In this document: positions 1-11,019 of the stretch, in pieces | Position numbering within the stretch: position 1 is the stretch's first letter | Layout of the letters: each line of letters begins with the position of its first letter | Assembly: GCA_037127315.1 (NCBI GenBank) | Contig: JBBBDQ010001294.1 | Span: 2,877,001 to 2,941,000, forward strand | Source of the DNA: Ascarosepion bandense | Lineage: Eukaryota; Mollusca; Cephalopoda; Sepiida; Sepiidae | Reading direction: 5' to 3' | DNA: 64,000 nt | Notes under the pieces: generated by a model | Told to the model about the DNA's origin: nothing | Seen by the model: the letters and a program-made list of their open reading frames with translations, nothing else | Databases searched by the model: none | Program-made: the position numbers and the translations under genes

Positions 1-105
1 GATAAGTTTACACGAGGTTTTAATTCCTGGGTGTGATATTGTGTGAATACTATCGAAAATAGATTCTCATAATATATATGGTCTAAGAACGCCGGTAGTA
101 TTATC

Positions 106-690
106 ATATAGAACTGTTATTATCAGTACTAAAATTTTATTTTTTTAAGTTTGGAGATTTTTCTAACTTGGACTCATTAAGTTGTGCAGCAGCTATTGCT
201 AGCAAGTCACACCGATAAAGCGTGACTTGCTAAGGTAGGACTATGACAAGCAATCAACTATAACGTTTTGATCTCCCTTTTGGAGAACTATATCTGATAT
301 ATATAGTCTGTGAAAATTTCTAATTGTTGCTTCGGTCTATCTTAATTAGCAGTGTTTAGATTACGGAATGCGCTGCAAAATGCCAGTTAATAAAACAATT
401 TGTTTTCCTTTGATATGTTTAAAATATAACGTAGCTGAATATGCTGCAAAAGTCTGAAGACCTAGTTTGAGTTTGAATTAACTTTTTTGAGAAGAAGCTA
501 TTGGAATTGGTGGTCCTTCTTGCTTGTTGGGCTGAACCAATTGCATAATTACTGCTATTAATAATCATTTGATATCCAGTACAGTCAAACCGGAAAATTC
601 ACTAATTTTGTTTTTAATATCGTAAATGAATGCAAATCCAAGTCATCAAATGTAAATGTAGTATTACAGCATGTACGTATTTATATATGA
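106..690 (-). mobile_element. Ty3/gypsy RNase H segment, tandem copy 1
   Basis: On the minus strand this stretch encodes a decayed piece of gypsy pol. The segment reading NSSNYAIGS matches the start of the RNase H domain, usually TDASxxAIGAVL, followed by a SFFSKK motif. It repeats the next ~0.5 kb closely: both contain the gtgcagcagctat, aagtcacaccgat and aattgcataatta blocks at an offset of about 580 bp. Bases 590-690 add a piece of the linker between RT and RNase H. Frames are broken throughout. Family assignment is from motif order and is fairly safe; subfamily is not. Confidence 0.6.
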
Positions 691-1213
691 ACTATTATTA
701 TCAGTATCAAATTGTATTTTTTTAAATTTTTAAATTTTTGTAATTAAGATTCATTAGGTCGTGCAGCAGCTATGTCTGGCAAGTCACACCGATCTACTAT
801 AAATGCTAAGGTAGGACTACGACAAGCAATCATCTATAACGTTTTGATCTCTCTTTATGTGTCTTATATATCTAATATATATTTTGTGAGAATTGCTAAT
901 TGCCGCTGCTGTCTATTTGGCTTAGCAGTGTTTAGATATCGGAATTCGCCGCACAAAAACTTATGTTTTGTTAAGAATAAAACTTGTTTTCATTATCAAA
1001 AGTTGAATACATAGTTTGAGTTGACTTTTTAGAGAAGAATCTTGATGGAATTTGTGCTCCTTCTACTATTTGATGTAGGGCTGCACCAATTGCATAATTA
1101 TTGCTATCAGTAATGAAATGATATTCAGTACAGTTAGTGTGATGGCTGTCTGGCATCGATAATTGTGTACTTGAAAGGACTGACGAAAGCCACATAATAT
1201 GTAAAAACAACAT
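686..1213 (-). pseudogene. Ty3/gypsy RNase H domain fragment, tandem copy 2
   Basis: The minus-strand frame from 1213 reads ITDSNNYAIGAALHQIVEG, then FFSKKSTQTMYSTFDNE. These are the first two conserved blocks of gypsy-type RNase H: the catalytic Asp block and the PLAFFSKKLS...YSTFDRE block. The domain normally degrades the RNA strand of the RNA/DNA hybrid during reverse transcription. The reading frame stops soon after, so this is a relic. Upstream pol lies at 1925-2987 on the same strand, separated by an interruption at 1214-1925. Confidence 0.7.
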
Positions 1214-1925
1214 TTATTTCACACATTTCAGTCCTGTGAAAACTGCAACAAATTAAAAAAATACGAACATAAAATAAAATTAAAAAACATTACATTTTGA
1301 AAGGTACAAAACATTAAAGAGAATAAAACTTTTAGGGAAGTTTTAGACTTAATAACGATGAATGAGGGTTAAAGACTTGATAAACGATGAATGAGGGTTT
1401 TTATACATAGGCAAATCAGCAGGAAAGTTTTTGTTTTTATCATTTACGAAAAGGGTAGAAAATATTCTTAGAAAATAATAGCAAAGCGTTAAAAATACAT
1501 TTATAAGGTGGTAAAAATAATTAGCTTAAAACTGAACTTTAGGGAAAACAAAGAAAAAATTTACCTTTTCTGGCACTCTGCTAGCGACCGTTAACTAAAG
1601 CCAGTGTCAGGAAGAAAAACTATCGTGTGACCATCCTAATTGCCGTCCGGAGCTGAAAAGGTCGTTTTAGGCATTTGGCCTGAGAACAACGACTGTGTAT
1701 TCCAACGCCGGAGGTATAAGGGAGTGGTCAACATTTTAAGCAGTATAGGGAAAGGAAGGGTACTAATTTTTCTGACGATATTATCTTAAAGCCACTGGTA
1801 ATGGAATACAGGATTGGCTTCGCCGAGAAACGAACTTGCTTATTTTACAAACTGGGATCTGGTCGCAACAAGAATTTAGGCCTATTTTTAGGGGTAACTT
1901 GGCGGCAGCCACAGTTAGATCGTTG
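1214..1925. other. Interruption inside the gypsy relic, possible LTR or other insertion
   Basis: This ~0.7-kb stretch separates the RT part from the RNase H part of the gypsy relic. It has no recognisable coding. It contains a short direct repeat (1345-1370 and 1373-1399, both ending gatgaatgagggtt) and, on the minus strand, a TATA-like tgtataaaaacc box near 1405. An inserted LTR would explain it, but I could not define LTR ends. Confidence 0.35.
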
Positions 1926-2720
1926 GTAATCTAAAGACGCAAACTCACAGATTCTGCTTTTAATATCGTTAAATGTTTGCAATTCCAATTCATTTTTTGT
2001 AAATTAAGTATTGCTGTTAATACGTACATGTTTTTGTTAATGGCATGACCATGTCTTCGAAATTTATAATTAATTTTCTATAAAAAATGCCTAAGAAACG
2101 ACGAAGATTCTTACTATCCTTATGAGGAGAGAAAATTTTGTAATGCATTCACATTAGATTTAATGCCATTTGAGCTAACATTATGCTGACTTTGTTATTG
2201 AGATTTTTAGATTATTATCATATATGATTTTTTATAACAGTTTCAACGTATTTTTATTTATCGCTGACAATAAGAATATCGTCAATGTGTGTAAATAGAC
2301 AGTCAATATGTTGAAAGATTTTGTCCATGTATCTTCGAATAACGACTGTTGCATTCTTTACGCCAAATGTCATATTTGTATTCGTGCGATCCGCAAATAG
2401 AAAAATAAGTTCTATGCATTTTATATATCATCCGGGTGCATTTTTATGTGATGGTATGCTGATAGCGTATTTTTTGCTTTTTGTAATCATCGCACCATCT
2501 GAAATTGGCATCTGGCTATTTTACACTGCGTAGTGGGCTAGCTCATTCGCTATCAGAAGGTGTAATGACACCGTTGTTCTGTAATTTCGAAAATTCTCTC
2601 TATACTGTCTGTGATTTTTTTTGTGATAGATTTCTTGCCTTGACAAAAGTAAGAACATAACTACCTGTATCAGTTCTATGGTATACTCAGGCATATGTGC
2701 TTCTTTGATTGGTATGTGGA
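1925..2720 (-). pseudogene. Ty3/gypsy reverse transcriptase, decayed
   Basis: The minus strand encodes the amino-terminal half of a gypsy reverse transcriptase with many stops. The clearest block, about 2590-2450, reads FSKLQNNGVITPSDSE, then ASPL and, after a stop, PDANFRWCDDYKKQ. This matches the family block GVIxPSxSxWASPLxxVxKPDGxxRxCxDYRxLN, with the Trp codon now a stop. The far end (about 1990-1930) carries an LQTFNDIKSRIC-like block, typical of the RT to RNase H connection. It lies downstream of the protease in the usual gypsy order. Confidence 0.7.
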
Positions 2721-2723
2721 AAT

Positions 2724-2987
2724 CTAATGTTGTGATATATTTTTATAAAATTCGGGCATACTATTATTAACGACTAACTTGATAGAGTCGTTGAATGGTT
2801 GTAGTTTCTTTGAACGCGATGTTGTGAAATCAATGATCATGCCCTGTTGGCAATCTATCGATAAACCAAAATTGTGTAGGAAGTCGAATCCTAGGAGGGT
2901 GTGTTGAATGTCCGCTACTAAAAACGTCCACAGAAAAGATCGACGAAGTGTTGGTAGCCTTATCTCGGCTTTAATACGTAACAGCAT
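2724..2987 (-). pseudogene. Ty3/gypsy aspartic protease, C-terminal part
   Basis: An 87-codon open frame contains RRSFLWTFLVADIQHTLLGF followed by DFLHNFGLSIDCQQ. This is the carboxy-terminal half of a retropepsin: the 'WxFLVADVxxxILGxDFL' strand with the conserved LLGxDFL. The amino-terminal catalytic DTGA block is not visible in this frame. The protease normally processes the Gag-Pol polyprotein. It sits between the gag relic and the RT relic, all on the minus strand. Confidence 0.7.
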
Positions 2988-3495
2988 ATGCCTGAGCCTG
3001 TAGCCGTTACTGGTGCTGGCTCCGTTGATAAACTATTAACGTACCTACGTACAATGATAGATAAGCTGGCACCGGTATTTATTATGAATGAAAACTTTTT
3101 GTCCCCAACGTTGCTGGTATTTGTAATAATGGCGCACTCCGGGGTGATTTGGTCATCGGCTCAATTATTTTCCCGCTTCGTCTGGCGCTGGTAAAGAGAG
3201 ACGCGAACTGGGTTGTTGTATCAAATCTCTTTTCGTTTTTCCGTTTTTTTTTTTTTTTGGTTTGGCCATTTGCACCACGGTTTGCATGAATGGGTCGCAT
3301 TAACATAATAAAAGAAAAGTGTGCTCTATATATTTTTGTAATTCTTCCTTTTAGTAAGGTTTGAGACTGTAAGTTACTACCAATATTTTAAAAGCTAATT
3401 CTTTCGTGTGGATTTGATTACAAGTGCTTATTTTAACAGTGCCTATTAAAGGCATTAATTCGTCAGCCAATTGTCAATACCTGGTGGGATTTAAA
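2988..3495. other. Gypsy relic spacer between gag and protease
   Basis: This should hold the 3' end of gag and the start of the protease. I see no conserved motif. There is a poly-T run around 3246-3261. Confidence 0.3.
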
Positions 3496-3822
3496 TCAGG
3501 AGCGATGGAAGATGGTAATGCTTATAAAAATTTGTGTAAAACTACGTCGTTGCCTATCATCAATCTTTTTGCACTCGACATTTCCTGAAGGTAAACTGAT
3601 GGTCGACCTGTAATAATGGAGGTGAACATCAAATCTGGCTTTGTTTGTTCGTGCGTTTTCGATTAAAGTCTTTTTTTTTAACTTGTCGTAATTATGAGTA
3701 TTCAAAATGTCACTAGGTATTTTCGCCACTATTTCCAAAAATAGAGGTGCAATAACATTATAAACTTTGGTGATTTGTGAAGTTACGTTTTTCAGATTCA
3801 ATAATTGTGAACCAACTGGCAA
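3496..3822 (-). pseudogene. Ty3/gypsy gag (capsid) fragment
   Basis: The 108-codon frame contains TKVYNVIAPLFLEIVAKIP, then NYDKLKKKTLIENART. This resembles the capsid C-terminal block of gypsy Gag, usually 'KFxYVIxxLPPEIAxEVxDxI...PYDxLKxALIxRT'. Gag packages the element's RNA. Position and strand agree with protease and RT downstream, which supports the call more than sequence similarity alone. It is truncated: no start context and no zinc knuckle seen. Confidence 0.55.
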
Positions 3823-3924
3823 TGTTAGTTTGCATGCATTTTAGTGTCAGTATTGTTATTTGTTAGACAATTGCCTAATGGTGCTCTTCCTCCATTTATT
3901 TATTTATTTTTTATATTATGTGTG

Positions 3925-3926
<2 letters not shown>

Positions 3927-3974
<48 letters not shown>
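3927..3974. repeat. (TA)n microsatellite
   Basis: Uninterrupted alternating TA of about 48 bp. It produces spurious YIYIYI open frames. Confidence 0.95.
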
Positions 3975-3977
<3 letters not shown>

Positions 3978-4152
3978 CATTCACCAGATATGTTGTTATG
4001 AATCTGTGTGTTTGCTTATCAAAATGTGATTTTCGTCGTAATCACCAAATATGTTTGGTGGGAATATGTAGTATAGACCCGGTTTGGGGAGTATGAAACA
4101 TACAACAACATAAATATATATATGAAAAGTTAAAAAATACAGAAATTTTCGT
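3975..4152. other. Unassigned AT-rich DNA
   Basis: Between two TA tracts. A caccagatatgtt / caccaaatatgtt motif occurs twice, about 60 bp apart (around 3982 and 4042). No coding or RNA feature seen. Confidence 0.3.
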
Positions 4153-4559
4153 GTATATATATATATATATATATAATAATAATAAAACCGACTCTGTCCG
4201 TATCCTAATCTTAAAATATTACACAAGAATCTTTAAAGACTATGAATAAACAACAGAATCTAACTCCGTTACCGTCCTCGGCTATAGAGCTTTGGACAAA
4301 GAGGGGGAAAAAAAGAAAACTGCGTAGGACCGACAATGCATACGGTTCTTCACAGTAAAGAAAAAAACCCTCGAACGGAACGAACCACCAGGAAAGAAAA
4401 GTGCTCGATACTAAACTAACCAAAAAGTGTTAACAAAAAGGCAGTTACGCAGAGCAAAAACACACGAAAAAAATCGCAAGATCGCCAAGACCTACCGCGG
4501 TTTCGCACAACGGCTCGTCAGGGGCCCTGACGAGCCGTTGTGCACCTGAACGGTGCTTG

Positions 4560-4603
<44 letters not shown>
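4153..4603 (-). mobile_element. Small non-autonomous element bounded by TA tracts, with hammerhead-like 5' end
   Basis: A GC-richer ~380-bp block lies between (TA)n at 4153-4175 and (TA)n at 4562-4603. Read on the minus strand it begins with a hammerhead-like core and a perfect palindrome and ends in GGTTTTATTATTATTA running into TA repeats. A ribozyme at the 5' end and a simple-sequence 3' tail are what one would expect of a retrozyme-like or Penelope-associated element. No second copy is in the window, so its boundaries are inferred from the flanking tracts only. Confidence 0.4.
4473..4563 (-). ncRNA. Hammerhead-ribozyme-like core overlapping a perfect palindrome
   Basis: On the minus strand CTGACGA (rc of 4515-4521) matches the CUGANGA core. 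It is followed by a short stem II (GC..GC, 6-nt loop), then GAA, then a 3-bp stem III (ACC/GGU) with C17 at the complement of 4489. An outer 8-bp pairing (4473-4480 with 4556-4563) could be the far end of stem I. Next to the core, stem I does not form. Instead 4505-4523 is a perfect inverted repeat of 4525-4543 (19 bp, 1-nt loop) that would compete with the fold. Degenerate or chance resemblance is possible. Confidence 0.35.
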
Positions 4604-4608
<5 letters not shown>

Positions 4609-4767
4609 TCTTAATGCAAGGTTTACATATATCTACTTTCAAAATACCGAGTACCAAAAATAATATAAAGTTCGTACTAATCTATCTGGTTATTACCAGC
4701 CTGAAATTTTGCGTCTTGTTACTTTAACTTCACGGAGCAAAAAGAAGATTAACTTTCCCGCATAGCG
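4604..4767. other. Unassigned AT-rich DNA
   Basis: Short spacer between the TA-flanked element and the first RTE-like fragment; nothing recognised. Confidence 0.3.
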
Positions 4768-5575
4768 ATGTCTCGTATGGGCTTCGTCAGATTTTCATCT
4801 TCTTCTATGTGTTATGTCCCTTCAGGATCATGGCCTTCCACATCTCCCTACACCTAGTATCTTTTAACACGCTTTCTTCTGTTACCCCCCCCCCCAAAAC
4901 CTCGCTCTGCCATCCACTTACTCAAGTCAATCAAGTATGTTACGTGTTACCTTTCTCCTGTCACTCTTTTTCTCTGTGAGTATCAGATTCTCTAAGCCCT
5001 CATTTCTCATTACATGCTCCAGGAACTTCAGTTGTCTTTTCCTGATGTTAAGTATTAGTTTCCTTTTCGTTTCCATCCTCTCCGAAACCTCATAGAGCTC
5101 ACATGTTCGGTTCATGATATCCTCAACATCCTTCTGTAGAATCACATTTCAGTTGTTTCATGTTTTCACTTCATTTTTGGTGAGATTGTCCCGCATTCGC
5201 TGCCATATTGAAGTACATACATCACATAACAATCCAGTACTATCTTCTTTGTTTCCAGCAAAATTTTTCTGTCTATCAATATTCTAGTCAGCTTCTGAAA
5301 TGCATCCTAGGCTATGCCAGTTTGCCTTTAGATCTCAGTGTAGCACTTTCCGTCCTCTGTTAGAACATTCCCCATAAATTTAATTTTCTGTACCTGCTTG
5401 ATCTTAATGTCTTCAGCCTGTATTTGTCATTTTAAGCTCTTCTTTTTACTGCTCACTATGTAGTCAATTTTCTTGTCGTTTATATGTAGTTCTTTGTATC
5501 CACTTTCTTCAGCTACCTTCTGTAGGAGATAGTTCCTTTTCGTGCCTGCTATCAGCATTGTGCCATCTGCGTCAT
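4768..5575 (-). mobile_element. RTE-like LINE 3' fragment, copy C1
   Basis: The minus strand carries the carboxy-terminal end of a non-LTR retrotransposon polyprotein. Frame 4927-5145 reads METKRKLILNIRKRQLKFL, then EHVMRNEGLENLILT, a block repeated at 13.2 kb and elsewhere here. It reaches back to about 5575, where a decayed catalytic region (adjacent Asp codons) should lie. The 3' end is at 4768, with a trace of the GAA-type tail (cttcttc on the plus strand). A C11 run at 4886 sits inside it. The element is 5'-truncated, as is normal for LINEs. Confidence 0.75.
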
Positions 5576-5915
5576 GTGACTGTTTTCTATTCTCGCGTAT
5601 ATTTATAGTTAATTTTTATTGCTATTTTCTGTTTCGGTCAAGTGGAGATCATAATAAATGTAAAAAATTAATGAATTCTTTACAAAATGAAAATATTTGT
5701 GATAAAGTCCGTCCTTAAAATACTGAACAAATAAAAAAGTACATTTTGGGTATATTTTTCAGTGTTAAATAAAATTAAGGTAAAAACATGACAATGGCTT
5801 CGAAAAACGACTTTTTAAGCAAACCAATGAAAAATGAAATAGAATAAAATATTTTTACTTCATGGCCGGACATGAAGAAAAATACGATCAAGACGACGAA
5901 ATACGAAGATTGTTT
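5576..5915. other. Unassigned AT-rich DNA
   Basis: No coding frame, RNA or repeat recognised. Confidence 0.3.
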
Positions 5916-6825
5916 GGAAAGTTCATAGGCTAACCAAAATATAAATGTTAGTAGATAAATAGATATTTACCCCAATGAGACATGATGCGACAAAAAGTCG
6001 GGTTTACTGTGGGGAATCCAAATGCGTACGCCTGTACCAGGGCCCCAAATTGCTCAGCCCCTCGCAACTATCGGTTGCACTGGCATCGGTATGACTATGA
6101 TTACCCCTCTCTAGTGCAATGAGGTGGGTACTGTTACCTGGAACCGGGCACCTCTCAATATTTTGCTTTTAATCAGCCGTATCTCTGTCCAAGGAGACAC
6201 ACTCTGCTCAAAGACAGAGACGTAACTGAGAGATAATTAACCCTTTCTGGCATGTGCCAAGTAAGTAAAATAAAATAGAAATGGAATCTTGGTATATTCT
6301 TCATTGCCGGACCGTCGGACGATGAAATACAAGGATCGGTTGACCGAGATAGTAATGTAAGTAGACCAAAAGACATGTTAGTGTACCAGAATATAACAAT
6401 TGATTGACTAGTTGTTTTATATTGGTGTATTTACCCGTCTTCTAGTTTAACAACTGATGTGTATACTATATAGCATGTGCCTTGTGGTATAATGGATATC
6501 GGCTTGGAATGAGAAATCGAAGAGCCGAGTTCGAATTCCAATCGAATTCGTTTCACTCACTTGCGCACAAATGATCTTAGCAAAGGTATTGATCCATCTC
6601 TTTTCCCTCCATATGGGTTGAATAGCACGACAGATTGGGTTTTATAGCTTTGGTTGGCAACTGGTCTACCGCAAAAATAACAGCAACCTACTACGGGAAA
6701 ATCTTCTGCCTAATCAGTCATATCTCGAAAGACTTGTATCCCGTATGGCAATTATCTGACCGGGTATACTTAAATTTATATCTTGGTTAGCCTATGAACT
6801 TTCAGGCCGATCCTTGTAAACCAAT
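5895..6825. repeat. Inverted-repeat unit around a SINE
   Basis: Left arm 5916-5950 (containing aaagttcataggctaacca) is repeated in inverse orientation at about 6770-6806 (tggttagcctatgaacttt). A third, direct partial copy of the arm margin (gatgaaatacaaggatcgg) is at about 6320. The interior holds a GC-rich segment at 5993-6170 and a SINE at 6475-6764. It could be a DNA transposon or a foldback unit later hit by a SINE. No target duplication defined. Confidence 0.4.
6475..6764 (+). mobile_element. tRNA-derived SINE, family S1
   Basis: The head reads tgccttgtggtataatggat, a pol III A box, followed by gagttcgaattcc, a B box with one extra base. The body contains the family's acccttgggaaaggtatt-type block (here diverged), then the conserved tail blocks ggttggcaactggtctaccg and cagtcatatctcgaaag. 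At least nine other copies lie in the window on both strands. S1 is the commonest short element here. Probably mobilised by one of the LINEs; partner unknown. Confidence 0.8.
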
Positions 6826-7112
6826 GCAAAATAAAGATTTATAGGATAAATAAAAGAATGAAAAAAAAAAAACAGTATTTAAGTCATGGTGTTCAATCTA
6901 ATTTGATGATCGGTTATTTTAGAATTGCAACCATTCTTTCCCATATCGACGGCTTGTCGAGCTGAATTTATTTCCTATTGTTTCCGTTTACGCTCAACAT
7001 AAATTGAGATGCAACTGTTGAAGTCGGGTCATATTCGGATAGAGAGGTAGTTTTCCCACCAACCTTATACTCTTGTTAATAAATAAATAACAACAAGGGT
7101 TCTCGATGTGCA
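6826..7112. other. Unassigned AT-rich DNA
   Basis: Contains an A10 run and a short aataaataaataac stretch; nothing else recognised. Confidence 0.3.
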
Positions 7113-7300
7113 AGTGGGCGTGAAGATAGAGTAGCGGTTAGCGGCGCAGGACTAGAAATCTGCAAACTGAGTTTGAATGACGGTCGAATTTGTTACATTC
7201 AATTTCGAATGAATAGACTTTGGAAAAATATGAATCTCTATCTGCTCGCCACTACTATGGGTTAAATTGCATATTACAGACTGGTGGTTAGCACCCAGTC
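7113..7300 (+). mobile_element. Possible tRNA-derived SINE, family S2
   Basis: A tRNA-like head is visible: an A-box-like tagagtagcggttagcgg at 7128-7145 and a B-box-like gagtttgaatgac about 35 bp later. It is followed by the same kind of lysine-poor, (c)tttgttacattca body seen after S1 heads. Only one copy is clear in the window, so this is weaker than S1. Confidence 0.45.
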
Positions 7301-7689
7301 GAAGAGAAGGAGAGAAGGAATTCAAAACCGTATATTAACCCTGGCAAAGCATATGCAATGTAGTCATGGAAAAGATTATAGAATTACCTGCGCTAACGGT
7401 TACGATAAGCGGTCTATCTGGTAGGTTGATAGATAATCTGTGTTGTATGAATGAATCAAACAAGTATTTATATTTATATTTAATGAAGGGGCAATGATAG
7501 CGGGCAGATTTTTTTCAAAATAATTTACAGAAAAGTATATTATTTGAGGTCTCATAATGAAACAAAAAGTTGGGGCTGGTATATGGAACATAATTCGGCA
7601 AGTGTTTTGGAAATTGGGACAAATCGGCCATGATTGTCTAGGGTTTGCAGACGAAGAAAGACTATGGATATTTAGGTACCTCCACTCAT
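7301..7689. other. Unassigned sequence
   Basis: No supported feature; a 63-codon minus-strand frame at 7400-7591 has no recognisable motif. Confidence 0.3.
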
Positions 7690-9480
7690 TTTGATACCTA
7701 AATTTAAATTGAATTTTTAAAAATAAAGAATTTTTCTTGAAGCTTTAATTTTAGCTTTAATTGAAAGCCAAGAGATTAAATGTACTAATTTCAGTAAGCA
7801 AAGTACTCTGATGTATTTCAAACCGAAATTTTATTGATTGGAATGTAAAGGTGTTTTGATTTAAAATAAAATTTCAATTTTTCGGCCATTTTTCATCGAT
7901 CGACACATTTTGTAAACAGAAACCAATTTTCGGTTTTACAAAATCTTGCAAAAATAAAATATACCACATTGAAACATTATTTTATTTAAATTTAGCAAAT
8001 TTACACTTATCTTAAAGCAAGTATTACTTGCTTGCTGCCTGAAATGGACTATAAAAGCGTTTCTTATTTACGGTACCTTGTTATCGGGGTTATTATCGTG
8101 TTATCAGAGGAAATGATCGACATGACAGACGGAAGCCAGCAAAAAATACTAAGTATGGAAGACGAATTTGAAATAATTTTAATCACACGCTTCATTTTTT
8201 GGGATTTTAATTATATAATCAAATTAAAAATTTAGTACAATATTTTCAGTAATTATCCAATATTTTATCGAATTAGTTTAGTTAGTTAGTTTAGCTTTAT
8301 AGCTTTACGTTTGAAGATGTTTTATAAAAAATAAAATTATAAAATTTTCTTTTAAAATAATTTTACAATTTAATAACAGTATGAAATTATATAACGACAG
8401 AGGTAACTCAATAATTTATGAAATGTTATGGAATTTATTAATTTCTATTTTTTATATCTATTTTCATATTCTTTGTTAGGTACTACACAAATTGTGAATT
8501 TCAAAATTACTTTTTTTTTAACAAAATTAGGAAAGTAGAAATTAAAATATAAAACTTGCTTTAAATTTTGAAAGGATGACTTGCAAAGCCCGTTGAATAT
8601 TGAAACGTAGCACATAGGAAACACGGAAGCGAGATGAAAGAATTGTACTGTGCCGAAAATATTTTTATAGTTCTTTTTTCTTTTTCCTGTAAGGAGCGCA
8701 ACCTTTGAAACTGGTGAGCTTTTGATAATATATATCACGTACGGTCACCCGCAAAAAGAAAATACGGGTCATCATACACACAGAATTAAAATGCTTTAAT
8801 TATTTAAAAAAATCAAATGGCTTGATTATTTGTATTAAACTTTTCAATTTTTTATTTGTAAATATAGTCTTCACGTATTAATTTAACAACCTAGCGTTAA
8901 CAATGAAGGAGGACCTTTTTGAAACTTTATAAATTATTATAATACAAAATAATAAAAATAAAAACAATTCTTGTAAAAATTCATTATTCATTGAATTTCT
9001 TTTCTTTTCAGACTATGATATCGTTAATATATATGGTTTATAAAACCAATTAAAGTTTATCCAAATAAAAATGGCATAGATTTATTGCATTTTTGTTTTT
9101 ACAATTTGGAACACATTTCCTAAAGATGGGCTAATTTAGACAAAAAAGAAAATAGACAATGGGTTAGCATTCCCCAATGACTCCTGAATTTAATTAATAT
9201 TAGGTATATGGGGAAACTGTCGCGAATTTCTAGACATATCAGGAAATTAATTAGTGGGGAGGGTTACATATGTAAAAAAATATTTTTGCCAAGATTTTCC
9301 AATAATAATTATTTCAAAAATGATTTCAGTCATTTATGAATAAGTCCTGGAATTTTCATCAAAATCTGACCATTATTTGATTTTAGCAAGAATTTCGAAA
9401 TGAATGTGTTTTTCACCAGCAAAAAGTGACTTGCGTAAGATTACGCTTGCCTTGTAAAAATTGCGTCACTCACGAACGAA
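7690..9480 (+). repeat. Large old dispersed repeat, copy 1
   Basis: Several blocks reappear in inverse orientation and matching order at 29095-30345. Examples: ttttacaaaatcttgcaaaa (7935) with its complement near 30110; acggtaccttgttatc (8070) near 29935; cattccccaatgactcctg (9168) near 29405; gacttgcgtaa (9428) near 29150. The blocks are colinear over about 1.8 kb here and 1.25 kb there, separated by diverged or deleted stretches. No coding capacity is visible, so I cannot name the class. Confidence 0.6.
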
Positions 9481-9854
9481 AGAAAAACAAGATTTTTTAC
9501 CAAAATTTTGAACATGTTAGAAAGAATTTGAAAACTTTAAAAAATAAGTAAAAAAAATACTTTAATCTATCCTCTTAAAATAACACAAACATTTTATCAA
9601 TAAAACTTTGTTTTTATTTAGTTTGGGACCTTTTTTCTTCATACTATGCAGGTTTTTTTTAGTGATTCAGTGGAGATATTAAGACGACACTATATTTTTA
9701 ATAATCTCTTTTAAGCAAAATTAAATTTTTGTCCATTAGGAATAAACAGTAAATTTTAATAAATTGATTCAGTAGTATTAATAAAAAAAATCAGTGTTGA
9801 TGGTGAAAATCCTTTCTTTTTTAAATAAAAGTACGTTTATATTTGCATGAGAAT
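9481..9854. other. Unassigned AT-rich DNA
   Basis: Nothing recognised; A/T runs only. Confidence 0.3.
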
Positions 9855-10190
9855 TCGTTTGTTTGGTTTTGTTTAGCGGTATACCAACCTCTATAGGCTA
9901 TTTAATGCCGAAATCTAAATATTTTGAATGCAGTTTTATGGCTTCAACTACAGATAAAATGTATCCATTCATTCAGTCATTTTTGCTGGGAAAATTATAC
10001 TATAAATATATATTATTGGTAATTTTTTATATATAAATGCATTACTGGCATTTTTATTATAAAAATGTATTTTATAGTGTTTTGTTTTAGTTTAGCAGTT
10101 CACTATTTGCACATAGTTAGGACCTTACTACCTCGGGTCAGGGTGGACTGGGAACGACAGCAATTAAAATGTGGTTCTGCAGTGAACAAA
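9855..10190 (+). repeat. Dispersed repeat family Z, degraded copy
   Basis: The start carries the family-Z head (ttttgtttagcggtatacca ... ctatttaatgcc) and the end carries its tail block (gggtcagggtggactgggaa followed by cagcaattaaaatg). Much clearer copies are at 45215-45830 and 47345-47850. The middle, a TTC/AAA-rich set of 'aaaatgtatta' blocks, is diverged. Confidence 0.6.
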
Positions 10191-11019
10191 ACAAGATTTA
10201 GATTTAAAATTCAAATGCTAAGCACTGACTCATTGATTTTGTTAGAAATAAACGAATTTGCTCGAATTTACAAAACCTCGTTTAGCACGCATGCAAAAGC
10301 GAATCCAAAACAAAACTCGTTAAATTTCACACTTCGATGAGAAATGTTTTTCGACCACTAGAAAACTAGAAAACATTTTTTTAAAAAATGCAAATAATCT
10401 TTAATTACCAGAAACAAATTCTTTTTACGGGGCCTTTTCGCGAGCCAATGCGAAGTTTGTCGTCTAATGGAAAGGCCAGAATCACATCCGGGAGTGGTTT
10501 CCAAAATTACCTTTTCGAGCCCCGCAAATGAAATAAAAGACGGAACTAACAACTGTCGCCAGAGAGAAAAGAGACAAGCGTAATTAACACGTACCCTTGA
10601 CAAATGTCAAGCGATCGTTATTATTATTATATCTATTTTTCTCTATCACCTCTAATCTCTCACCTCCTTCCTTTTCACCATTCACCCTCAGCGATAACTT
10701 CAAAGACAATCCTACCCAACAATAAATGATCATACATACATACGTTCCTGCCTACGTACACATAAACTCACTCTTGCAGGGACTACTACGAACTCTTGTT
10801 ACCCTTAACCTCTTAATACTGTTTCTCATTGAACATTAACTTCTACCAATTAATGTTATTCATTTCCATTAATAAATTTTCTTTTGAAACATACAAATGG
10901 TATACTTTTATTCTTCCACAAATCCACCTTCTGATAATTCTAGATAAAACCTGTAAGTTGTAGGGAGTTTGGTTATGTTTGACACAAGGCCAATTTAATA
11001 AGCATTAATCATCTTCCCT
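10191..11019. other. Unassigned sequence with a GC-richer island
   Basis: 10430-10610 is clearly less AT-rich than its surroundings and contains no convincing frame. Bases 10618-10630 hold a short ATT repeat. A conserved non-coding or exon segment is possible but unsupported. Confidence 0.25.

Noticed and set aside
3844..4226. [10 protein letters not shown] open frames
   Set aside because: Translation of (TA)n; no other coding evidence.
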